Source: Adineta steineri (Eukaryota > Rotifera > Eurotatoria > Adinetida > Adinetidae). From it: 64,000 nucleotides of DNA. Of this stretch, positions 53,710-64,000 are shown piece after piece. The notes beneath the pieces were generated by a model. The model was not told the origin of the DNA. It did not search any database and saw nothing but the letters and a program-made list of their open reading frames with translations. Position numbers and translations under genes: made by a program. The stretch's first letter is position 1. Every line of letters starts with the position of its first letter. The stretch is from contig CAJNOI010000006.1 in assembly GCA_905250115.1 (NCBI GenBank), forward strand, positions 472,033 to 536,032. The letters are read 5' to 3'.

Positions 53710-55306
53710 TCACATTGAACACTTTCATTTCTATTTTTAATAAATATGAAAAAGCTTTATGATTATAAATGCGTTCATAATCCAAATTATCTTAATTTAG
53801 TAAAATATTTTCTAATTTTATTTTAATTGATTTAGTGAACTACAGTTTTTTCAATAATTTCCGATAAATTTCAAGAATTACATTTATTTTTCTATCCGAC
53901 ATCGACATTATTTACTTTTAATCATAGTGTACTTGTGAGTTCGCCTTATTCTGATTTAGATAAATTTTCAAAACTATTTTATTATATAATTCCTTTACTA
54001 CGATATCTCTGATATTATTATGTTCTTATACTTTTCGTATATATATCTCGCTCTCTCTCGTAAATGATTATCGGTGTACAACATAGATATACATATTATA
54101 TATTATTACGAAGAATGAATTCGTTCTATTGGTTCATTTTGTTTATCTAGTATCGAGATTATTAAACGACCAGTCCTCTTATTTTTAACCGTGCAATCTA
54201 TATGAATCTGGCTGGCATAGTTCATCAAAATGTTAACATAAATAATAGCTGTTTTTTTCATTGTATATGAACTACATTCATCTGATTGGTTCAGCAAACT
54301 TTTCTTTTTCTATAAATAAAAAAATAGAGCAAATTCTTATAAAATACTATAAAAGTACTTTTCTCTCGAGCGTGTAAGTCTTACTTCTAAATATATTTTG
54401 TTTATAGCTTATGTTTTAAATACCAAAGAATTTTGCATATGAAACTAATAAGCTACAAATAATTGTCTATTCACATACAGTACATTAATAATTAGATAAA
54501 ACATGGATTCATTATATTTATAATCTATTATTTATCTGTATTTCTACTAAATAATTTGTAAAATATAATCAAGCTTAGTTTAAATTATCTTTACTCATTA
54601 ATATTTAATAACGAATGGATTTTATTCTATACTTTTACGTGCAATTATATTATAAATTTTTTTAATAGATATCTATTATCGTATATATCATATAAAAATA
54701 ATATCAGAATTTTTATTGGAAAAAAAATTTCATTGAAAAGAAAATAAAAAAAGATTAAATACAATTGAAAGTATATCAAGAACACAATATCAATTTTCTG
54801 TACTATTTATTTTAGAATTAATATCTTTCCTATGGTTTCATATAATCAAAATTGATTCAATAAAGATTTTCTAGTTCAAACAAATGTAACCTATTTCTAG
54901 CGCCAATTTCTTTAGATCACGTTGAACTACACGTGATCTTAATAGACCCTATGCATGTCGCATCGATATAAAATTTACATCTGTATAAATCAACTTGAAT
55001 CTCGAGAGAGATAAGCTTTTGGTCTTTGCAAATCATATTTTCTATAAATAACCTTTGAAAATGAGTTTTCACAATAGTTTTTGTTATTTTTATTATACAC
55101 ATAAGATCTAACTTATTTTTCCATTAAACTATCAGTTTTTTCTTTAGTTTAAAATGAACAAAAAACGACTTGTAAATCAAGTACGGTGTATTGCACAAGA
55201 CGGCGAATAGAAATACACTTATAACAAAAACCCACAACAATAACAAAAAAAATGTAGAAGTGCGAGATTATATTATATGTTTAAGTTTATTAGTATTGAC
55301 AACAAT
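53710..55306. other. intergenic spacer
   Basis: AT-rich region between two convergent genes. No gene, RNA or clear repeat was recognised. Confidence 0.45.
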
Positions 55307-55587
55307 TTAATGTGTTGCTTTTTGTTTGTTGACTTCTTTTGAAGCAGCATGACCAGCTTCGTCAGCTTTGTCTTTAACATAGTCAACGCCGGCACCAACA
55401 CGTTCACCAACAGTATTGCTTGAATCTTTTGCTTTTTCCTTGTTAGCTTCAGCTGATGAGCCGCTTATGACTTCCTAGAATAGATAAAAACACCGGTTAA
55501 CCGAATCATAGACTATTGAGAAGATATTATAATACATACATTAATTTTGTCTCCGACAGCATTGGCAGCGTTTTTAATTGTTTCCAT
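55307..55587 (-). CDS. Grg1/CCG-1-like small hydrophilic stress protein
   Basis: Two exons (55587-55540 and 55474-55307) encode 71 aa. The start METIKNAANAVGDKI and the later blocks EANKEKAKDSSNTVGERVGA and DYVKDKADEAGHAASKEV closely follow the fungal glucose-repressible/clock-controlled Grg1 (CCG-1) family. The end KQKATH fits as well. The protein is short, highly charged, Ala/Lys-rich and without Cys or Trp, so it is predicted disordered or helical on drying, like LEA proteins. In fungi the family responds to starvation and stress. A protective role in a desiccation-tolerant animal is inference. The presence of an intron argues against bacterial or assembly contamination. Horizontal acquisition from fungi is possible but cannot be judged without a tree. 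Confidence 0.75.
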
Positions 55588-56168
55588 TTCTTAGTTTTAC
55601 GTTAAGAGAATAAGCGTGAGTGTAGAATGAGAAATTTTTATGATAGTATGTGCGCACTAAATTCAGCTTTTTATAGGGCACCAATGCATCTCTTTTTCTC
55701 TCTCTTTCTCTCTTGCTTCTTCTTCTCTCTTTTTTTCTCTTGTTCTAGGGTATGTCTGTAACCGAACGACCAAGCCCATTTTTTTTTCTCTTTTCATTTT
55801 AGTCAAGCAGATAGAAAGAAGCATCTGGAACAAGAAAGAAAAATACACGCAGGATCGACGAGAAGCGGCATATATATTGGATGCGTTGAGTCCAATGCTA
55901 CGAAACACTGAAGTGAAAGTTAGGCGAAGAGAAAGAAGAAAAAAAAAGAAAAAAGAAGCCCAAGAAGAAAGCGTGAACTATTCCAGCCGCTTTGTTCGTT
56001 CTCTTACTGCTAGTCATCAATCGATAGATAATGTCATGATGAATAATGATTGGTTCAGAATTCTAATTAGATATATATGAAAGAAAAGACAGCATGTATT
56101 GAATATCGAACTAGTTTATTTTATAAATTAATTGAAAAAAAAGACATTTTAAAAAAATATAAATTAAG
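55588..56168. other. intergenic spacer
   Basis: CT- and GA-rich low-complexity sequence (about 55685-55745 and 55925-55975) upstream of the stress-protein gene. The apparent frames here are compositional artefacts. It should contain that gene's promoter. Confidence 0.45.
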
Positions 56169-57264
56169 TTACAACAAAGTAGTCGGATCAATCTTATCAT
56201 ATGTAAATGATTGTTTTCTTAATTTTGATTTTACTATTGAAGGATCTTTTCGAAAAAGCTTTATAATTGTAAGACGATATTGGACGATGCTGATAAGGGC
56301 AAAGGTCATAACAATTAAAGTGAACAACACTGCAAAACAAGCTATACGTTGACGATAGATCCATTTGATAGCTGCCGCATCATTACCATGCCAAGATGAA
56401 GCTTCAAAGAAAATATAAATAAATCATTATTATTAATTTTGTTTATATATATATACCTTTCAAATGTCTGAAAAGTGACCGTGTAGAATTATGAACATAT
56501 TTTCCGTATAATTCTTGAGAAAGAACATCTATAGACGAACGATTTGAGTAAGATGATGCTTGTTGTGTAAGAAACATTGGACCAGTTGAAAACATAACTG
56601 TTGAATATCTTTAAAATATAAGACATGTATAAGAAATATTTTTGAAAAAAAAAAATAAAACTTACTTTGTAAAATAATTTCTATTATATTTTGGTAAATT
56701 ATTTAAAATTTGTAATAAAAATGGATGTCTTGGTTGAGCAACTATAAAATCATTTGACAATCCAACAGGCATTGTTTTTGGTATAACAAATTCAAATGTG
56801 CGTAATTGATCTAGTGATTGTAAACAAATAATATCTAAATCTAAATAAATTCCACCATAAACGTATAAAACAATCAGACGAATAACATCAGCACGTTGTA
56901 TATCATATGGATATGAATCAAATGTTGATAATAAACATGGAAATTCTTTTTCAATTAAACGACGAGCATCCGCATCTGTCCATAAACGATATTCATAGGT
57001 AGGATGCAAATCTTGACATGTTTGTGATGCTTTTTTCCAACTTGATGGTATTCCATGAACATTACGATATGTTTGATGAATTATAGCTGGAACATTTACT
57101 AGGGGCTTATTTAATGGTGATACTATTGGAAAATCAATAGTACTTTTATTCCATATTAATGCAGCATGAAACCATGGCCAAACAATATAGCCTACTAGTA
57201 GAACAAATATGAGAAATGACCAGAGAAAGAGTGTTCGAATACGACAATATATCACAAAATGCAT
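56169..57264 (-). CDS. OCH1/MIPC-synthase-like glycosyltransferase (GT32)
   Basis: Three exons (57264-56666, 56608-56457, 56401-56169) encode 327 aa. An N-terminal signal-anchor (about residues 11-33) is followed by the GT32 domain: IIHQTYRNVHGIPSSWKKA, EYRLWTDADARRLI, YDIQRADVIRLIVLYVYGGI with the DXD motif in YLDLD, VGLSNDFIVAQPRHPF, STGPMFLT and SSWHGNDA. A second hydrophobic helix lies near the C-terminus (CFAVLFTLIVMTFALISIV). This layout matches fungal SUR1/CSG1-type inositol-phosphoceramide mannosyltransferases and OCH1-like enzymes of the Golgi. The donor sugar and acceptor in this animal are unknown. Family resemblance to fungal enzymes makes transfer a possibility, not a conclusion. 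Confidence 0.88.
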
Positions 57265-60200
57265 TATGAAATTTTTTTAAATATCTAAATAACAAAAAGA
57301 ATATATTAAGTTAACTAAATAATTTTGAAATAGTAAATATATGTATATATTACTTTTTCAAATAAAAAGAAGACAGAATAAAAATCGTTACTTACTATGT
57401 TAGGAGTATTTTTTATAAAAATCCTGCTGATCATAAATCGAAAAGCTACATGAGTTCTACGTTTTAAAAACAAAGTAATATAATTATTTGACTATTTACC
57501 ACGCTACACATACTTGCAGATATGTAGAACTCAGGTCATCTATGATTACTATTTTACAAAAAATATGTCCTAGTTTAAATAACACGAAGTATAATAATTA
57601 AGAACAAAGATCAATATAATTCTTATCAAAAAGGAAAAAGTATTTAGTTTTACCGTGAGTATTAGCATGAATGATTAATATATCACCTGTATTATGAAAT
57701 AAATTAATTTTATGCTATACTCAGAAGTATATAGACATAATACAACGAATGGGAGAAAAAAAATCTAAACTATGACCTTATATTTTCTTTACTGAACTAG
57801 TCACACAAATATGAGAAAAGTATTTTTGTTTTTCTTTTAATATTCTATATCATAAAATTATTTGAGATTAGAGAAATTATATATAATTGTGAATAGTTAT
57901 ATAGTATATTTATAGCAATCGTCGTATTATCTGATGAAGAGAACAGAAGAAAAAGTCATGTCTAAATGAATAGTAATTTTTACCTTATGTTATAATTTTT
58001 ACCATGAAAGAAAAATAGTCTATGATTATATGATACTAAATAAATATAACAACATTTAACTCTGACGAATCATATACAATATTTTAATGTAAATGAAACA
58101 TTAATTAAGAACGATTCTATAGTAATTTAAGTTTAACGTAGAATTTACTAAACAGATATAATTTTATTAAATTATTGTTTAGTAAAGATTAAACTCACTA
58201 GATTCTCATGTTTATATCAAAAAATGATTTCTAGTCATTATTTTCTATAAAGGAAAAGGAAAAAAAAAGATTTGTTTATTTCATTCGAGATACTGTAAAA
58301 CGAAAAAGGAAGTCTACCATGACACGTTGTAGGTGCTTATATGTAAAAAAGACGAAATGACATATCTGTCTTAATAGATGTAATATTTTAAAGGACGACT
58401 CGACTGCTCAAAAAGACAATGACAAATAATCTACGTTTATATTCGATTTTATCCTACGATTTATATATGTATTACGCAATAGAACGCTTCGATGAACTTA
58501 CTATCTATCTACAGAAAAGAAATAAAGATAAAGTTTTGATAAAAATATTCAAAATATCGAACTATAATACACAATTCTAATAAATTCTAATCAGATACAT
58601 AATTACATTCTTTACCTACGTATAGTTTTGTTATTGTACTGTGTATAACTTATTATGACAGATATATGTATAAGAAGGATCGAGAGAGAAAAAATTTTTC
58701 TCGATGTAATCGAATGATTCGATTGACGTAACGCGATTTTTGTACAACAAAAAATATAGATTACTTGTACAGCGGGCGGGGTTACTGATCAGGTGTAGGA
58801 TGACAGAAAAATACATATATTGTATATACCATTCACTGGATGAGTAACGCGCATAAAACCTCTCTTTTTTTATTATTGTATCGGTTAAACGTCATCAGGT
58901 AACTTGAATATATTATTAATCAAAACTACCAAGGATTAAAAATTTATTTTATAAATAAAGAGTCATTTACTAATATATATATCTGTATAGTATAACAGAA
59001 CAAATACGCGCTTTTGTTTTAGGTTCGTCAAATATGAAAATTAAAAAAGTTAAACTTAAAAATAAGAAATATGTCGATATTATATATGAAATAAAAATTC
59101 TATTATTACTTTATTGTCATGTTCCGTTCTAGTATGATAAAACGACGTCTTTCTCCGCACTTTAATGATAAATAGTTATTATTTCTTTCTCTACTGAAGT
59201 GCAACAATAAGAAAAAGAAAAAACATCGAACGTACTTTTTCTGAAGCATGCAGCAAAAGGTTGAGAAAGGAAAAAGCCGAAGCAAAAAAACAACATTTAA
59301 GCAAACAAAAAAAAAAATTAATCATATGTATAATCATGCCTTTTTTTTTAATGCAAAATCAATCGATTTTTTGTCTAGCACCTAAAATCCCGAATGTTTT
59401 ATTCCCTGTTTTTAATGACGCTTGTCGTCACTTTTTTCGTCGAAGTTTTATAAATTTTGTAATGTTTAGTAATATTTTTCAAAGAAATATAGTACAAAAA
59501 AAAGTATTTTTATATTAAGTTCTTTTTTTCCTCTTATTTTTTCCATCGACACTCAAAGTACTTTTAAATCGTGGAAGAGTTCATGAAGGAAGAAAAATTG
59601 TATTTGATGAAAGAAATTTCTATCGGGAAATAAAGAGTTATGTTCTATTAATAAATAAAAAAAATATAATATTCTTTCAAATATATATATATATATATTC
59701 ATTAGAATGGTAATTTACAAAGTAACAGATTTTACCTTCGTATGGAACTCTTTAAGGTTGATTTCAGTGCTTTATTATACTAATGAGGTCAATATTGAAT
59801 GTTGATAATGTGCATATGCATGCATATATATACATCAACACTTTTACCGTTAGCCAAAAAACAACAAAACTTCTTGCAAGCATCACGCGATAATTTGACA
59901 ATATAAACTTTAACTACAAAAAAATTCCAATCTGCCAATATTTTCTTTTTTTTTGTTGCAAAAACAACATTGCAGACAAGCCCACATTGTCCTTTACTTT
60001 ATAGATGTACGCAGTTGTTCGAACTCTTCGAGCAAAATATTTTAATTGATAGTGTGTTAGGTTTTTTTCTAGGTGTTTAATGTCATTTGAATATAAAGAA
60101 AAAGATTTAAAAATCCATAGATTTTTACTAAACTTCATACGAGTATGCATATACATATAAGTCATCAATTATGTCAATAATTCATTACCTTTTTGTTATT

Positions 60201-62093
60201 GACATGTACTTTTACGTTCTTTGAAATATGATTGCATCTTATTGATAGCCATGCACATTTTAACGTTATGTTAAATACCTTGACAGTCTATCAGACAATT
60301 TTTATCAAAATACAAATTTTTCAAGGAAAAACATTTTAAACTAAAATATAATTACAAATAAATTTCAGGTAGGAAAGGTAAAAAGAATATAACTCCCAAT
60401 AATTATAATCATCATTGACACTTCATATTATTTGTATCATTGTAATTAGAGAGAAGAAAATTTTTGAAGTATTTCTTTTGTAGGTATTGCAATAACTGAA
60501 GAGATGGATTACTCACACAAAATATCCTTTTAATTCAACTATTCTTTCATACTTCATCATGCAAAATAAATATTAAAATCATATAGGACTTCTATCAATA
60601 AAAATCATATTTGTTGCATTATTAAAGAATAGTCACGACAGCCTATGGCAGAAAAAAGTAACCTAAATAAACATAAATTTTGTTGTAAATATGCTTGTTT
60701 CTTTTTCTCGCTACCATTATATGATAATATTATTTCATTCAATGGCTACCAATAACAAATAAACATTTCTGCTATATGTGTGACAATGAATAGTTGTTTC
60801 GTTGTCGATTATTAAAATTAAACATAGAACGGAAATTAGAGTGACATCATGGTTTATTAAAATTTTTTGATATTTCAGTGCACTATTCAACATATGTCAG
60901 ACTAAATCAAACGGACACATGGTTCTATTTTATTAGATTCAGGATTGAAGTTTTGAGAAAATAAGAGACATCAAATTCAAACGAACATTTTCTTATTTAC
61001 TTTGCTTTCTATTAAATGCAATGACCTGTTACTTTATTGATGTACTTTCCATTTGCGGTTATGGTTCATTATTCATTTGTAGTTCGGCATTTCAGGACAT
61101 TTGAGCGTTAAATAAATATAAAATAAGCAAATTTTAAGTCTTCTTCTAATTTGTATTAACATATGACACATTTTCTTTTTAAACAGGATTCACTCAATCA
61201 GAAATAATCAACAGAATAAAATATTCAATAGTCTATAATTAATTGATTTATTCATTGCTATAAATATGATTCATAAAAAGTAACAATAGTTTTCTATTCA
61301 CGATTATCTTTTGAAAATTTTTATTTTTTATTGATTTATAAATCAATATTTACATGTTATTCATTATCTCAAGCATATATAATATATGAATATAGAATAA
61401 ATTCACAAGATCAATACATCACGTATGCAACTTCGTGTTGATATAAATATTTATTTATTGATATAAACTTCTAAGTGCAAATGTGGAAAATATTAGATGC
61501 ATTATCGACAATAAAAGTTAACAATTCATATTGTAAATATAATTTTATCTGTCGAATCTATAAATAATATTCTGGCTTTATACATAAGCTGACAACATTT
61601 CTTTCCTGTAGTGCATATATGAATGTAGATTGTGAATAGTAAACATATATCTTCTAAATTTATCATAAAATGTGCTTATATTCTCTATATCTTAATGATA
61701 CATAGTAGACGTATAAGTCGTACGGCTCAGACACTAATTAGAATCCCTGTGCCGTCAATGGTGTTTGAAATTTCAAAACATTTCCAGCCGCCACCGCTGT
61801 GCAGGCTTAAAATATAAAATCTGCACCGCTGAGCACTTTTAAAAATATCTTAGAAGTTGTCGCCATCGTCGATTAGCTTACACCTCTATACATAGTATGT
61901 TTATGAAATGAAGAAAATGTGTCGAAAAAAAAAATATATTAAATGAAAGCAACCCATTAGATTTTTATTAATAATTCAAAAATTCTTGTTTTTTCAACGA
62001 CTGTTGACATATGATAGAAAATTCAAAATAAAAATCAAAGTCTCTTTATAGTTGTGAGTTTCCAAAATAGATTTCAATGAAGCATATGAATAA
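57265..62093. other. 4.8-kb region without a recognised gene
   Basis: AT-rich sequence with only short, non-conserved frames. Small palindromes occur at about 58683-58703 (GAGAAAAAATTTTTCTC core) and 58709-58725 (AATCGAATGATTCGATT). A relatively G+C-rich patch lies at 61715-61880. No exon set, RNA gene or transposase was found. Confidence 0.45.
61715..61880. other. G+C-rich patch in AT-rich spacer
   Basis: Against its surroundings this stretch is rich in G+C (for example CATTTCCAGCCGCCACCGC and GCACCGCTGAGCAC, with CACCGCTG occurring twice). It has no open frame of note and no inverted ends. It may be the remnant of a repeat or an inserted fragment. Confidence 0.35.
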
Positions 62094-64000
62094 TTATCGA
62101 CGATAACTTCCACGATAACCTCCACGACGCAACGGAAGGCTAGCTATTCTATGAGGCATACCAATTCGTACGTTTTCATTATCATTCGATTGACACTGAA
62201 GACATGTTAATTGTTCAGTAATATCTTTAACCCACATTAAATGACCTAAATTCAATATAAAAAAAATTATATTTTTAAAAGTATAATAAAATTAAAGCAA
62301 TATTCGTGATTGAATTTATTATTCTACATTAACGAATCGAAATTTTTTCATATATATTTATACGTAGAATACAAGTACTATTAGAAAGCAGTCTCTCATA
62401 CTAATATCATATAATCTAGACTGTTTTTTTCTTACCTTTTGAACACATCATCCATTTGCGATCACAAATGTGTTGATCTTTTTCATACTCATCCCATTTT
62501 AATTGATCGGGTAAAATCGTTTGCCATATATCATTATCATCATCAGCATAATATAATAGAGTCTTGCATTTTTGACAGATTGATTGAGTGAATTGATTAG
62601 GGCCAAAAAGGTTGTCATTTAATGTTTGTATTTCTGACTGATTGAAGTCATTTTCTAATACTTCTTTTAATGTTTTAAACCGATCAATAAATACCAATCG
62701 ATTATACTCATGTTCTAAATCTAACCATTGTTGTCGCGTAAGATATAATGAATCATTTTTCTTAACATGTTCATAAATTGCTGCTAATATTTTATCACGT
62801 TCGGACGAGACTTGTTCTTTTAAATTTCGAAAAAGACCTAGCACATGTATAAACAAATCACAAAGTTTCTTTTGACGATTATTACCATTGTCTCTTCTAA
62901 TAATATCAACAATGTTCTCTGGTAATCCAGTATAGTCGATTGAACGGTTTAACCTTTGACGAAGAGTATCAACTAATAACGTTTCAGTTCCTGAATAAAA
63001 CTTTTGCAGTCTTCCATGAATCTTCTTGATAAGAGCAGAGTAACGTTTACATTTCACTAAAGGATATTGACATTTTGGACAACGAGGATATTCTACATGT
63101 ATAAACCCATTAGGTAAAAAGTTCCTTCAAGAGAGAAAAAAAAATGAATAAATAGTTCGAATAGATCCAGATAAAGATTGAAATGATAGACTTACTCCTG
63201 TTCAAACTTTTGAACATGTTCATCAAGTTTATCAGTTGTAATTAGATGACCACATTCAAGTTCAACAAAACAGATATTTCTTTTATTTCGTCCATTTATA
63301 GCCGCTCGTATTTCATCTGGTAGTTCTGTTTCACGACAATTCAAACAAGTAATACACGGCTCTCCACAAACGCCAAAACAGTAATGACCATCATGAAGAC
63401 GTCGTGTACATTTGCTATTACATGGTAAACGATCGCATTCATTTTTACACCGTTCATTACAACGACTATGTCTGCATCTATTTAGACAATATCGATTGCA
63501 TTGATATATAACACATTTATCAGATAGATAAAGTATATCTGGTTCATCTGGATGATCGCATAATTTGATATATGGTTGTTTGCAACGTGATCCAAGTTCA
63601 TGACAACGTTGTTGACGACTATGACCACACATATAAACAATAAGTTCTTTTTGATCACATGGACAATGGAATCGTTTTTGATAACATGTAGAACATGTAC
63701 CTTTACAAATATGTCCACACTCCTATAATACAAGATAAATCATATTTATAATCAAATACTGATAAAAATTCTTACAAGAGTAGCATCGCAAGGATGAATA
63801 CATAGTTGATCTTTCAACATTTCATTTCTTAAGTCACAACATCGTACTTGTACCTTATGTCCAATAGAACATGTATATGAAACCTGTACGGCACATTCAA
63901 GTTGATTAGTTTTAGTCATAAAACATGGTATATCACTTATATGCTCGCAATTAGGCATTTTTAATTTAATCATTTCACTGCATGGTAGACATTCTGCTGT
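62094..64000 (-). CDS. ZNFX1-like: ZNFX1-like NFX1-type zinc-finger protein, 3' part
   Basis: Four exons are visible (64000-63776 open at the window edge, 63722-63196, 63124-62436, 62245-62094), giving about 530 C-terminal residues. The first two exons are packed with NFX1-type Cys/His knuckles: MPNCEHISDIPCF, ECGHICKGTCSTC, MCGHSRQQRCHELGSRC and CNERCKNECDRLPCNSKC. A RING-like end follows (CPKCQYPLVKCKRY). Then comes a helical region and a final Cys motif (CDRKWMMCSKGHLMWV). ZNFX1 is an SF1 helicase-zinc-finger protein in innate RNA sensing in mammals and small-RNA inheritance in nematodes. The helicase part would lie beyond the window. The last exon ends in a short Arg/Gly-rich tail. Many animals have several related paralogs. 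Confidence 0.82.

Noticed and set aside
55663-56080. ORFs rich in Glu/Lys/Arg upstream of the stress-protein gene
   Set aside because: Compositional artefacts of simple sequence; no conserved features.
59261-59518. 85-codon plus-strand ORF
   Set aside because: Poly-A and poly-T driven composition, no partner exons, no recognisable motif.

Overview
The window is eukaryotic nuclear DNA, very AT-rich, with many short spliceosomal introns (mostly about 50-60 nt, GT-AG) and densely packed animal-type genes on both strands. The animal gene set is an FGFR-like receptor tyrosine kinase, M-Ras, neuronal calcium sensors, a CLC-3/4/5 exchanger, the KICSTOR subunit ITFG2 and an axonemal SAXO4-like protein. 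With it come a Thr/Ser-rich linker joined to short kelch-type repeats, an F-box plus LRR gene with one repeat per exon, and a fungal-type Grg1-like stress protein. Together these point to a bdelloid rotifer (Adineta/Rotaria type). That assignment is inference from gene style, not from a marker gene.

Layout. 1-3.0 kb: mostly noncoding, with an inverted-repeat element (634-1127) and one unrecognised ORF. 3.0-4.9 kb (+): Bin3/MEPCE RNA 5'-cap methyltransferase. 5.6-5.9 kb (-): a small secreted precursor that looks like an undescribed neuropeptide prohormone. 6.7-10.6 kb (-): CLC 2Cl-/H+ exchanger. 11.8-13.4 kb (-): membrane protein with a C-terminal J domain. 14.1-17.0 kb (-): secreted Cys-rich/Thr-Ser/kelch protein, interrupted by an assembly gap. 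17-20.7 kb: noncoding, with two inverted-repeat elements. 20.7-23.9 kb (+): F-box/LRR gene with a dead hAT transposase in its first intron. 25.8-28.2 kb (-): tandem neuronal calcium sensor genes, one truncated. 29.0-29.9 kb (-): unrecognised 174-aa protein. 30.8-33.4 kb (-): GH35 beta-galactosidase with a nonsense codon and a frameshift. 33.8-34.6 kb (-): M-Ras. 36.1-38.0 kb (-): ITFG2. 38.6-43.2 kb (-): FGFR-like kinase. 43.2-47.5 kb: no gene seen. 47.6-48.5 kb (+): NAP1-family gene with a frameshift. 48.7-49.9 kb (-): FMC1 plus a close downstream membrane-protein gene, a candidate operon. 50.3-51.8 kb (-): dolichyldiphosphatase, divergent from SAXO4 (+, 51.8-53.7 kb). 55.3-55.6 kb (-): Grg1-like stress protein. 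56.2-57.3 kb (-): OCH1/MIPC-synthase-like glycosyltransferase. 57.3-62.1 kb: no gene seen. 62.1-64.0 kb (-): 3' end of a ZNFX1-like gene running off the window.

The genes do not form one pathway; this is an ordinary stretch of animal genome with bdelloid-style accessory features. The most interesting observations are the neuropeptide-like precursor, the 141-bp exon-intron units of the LRR gene, the lesions in GH35 and NAP1, the truncated calcium-sensor paralog, the Grg1-like gene, the FMC1 operon candidate, and several short inverted-repeat (MITE-like) elements in introns and spacers. Exon coordinates were assembled by hand from GT/AG sites and checked by phase; they are predictions.
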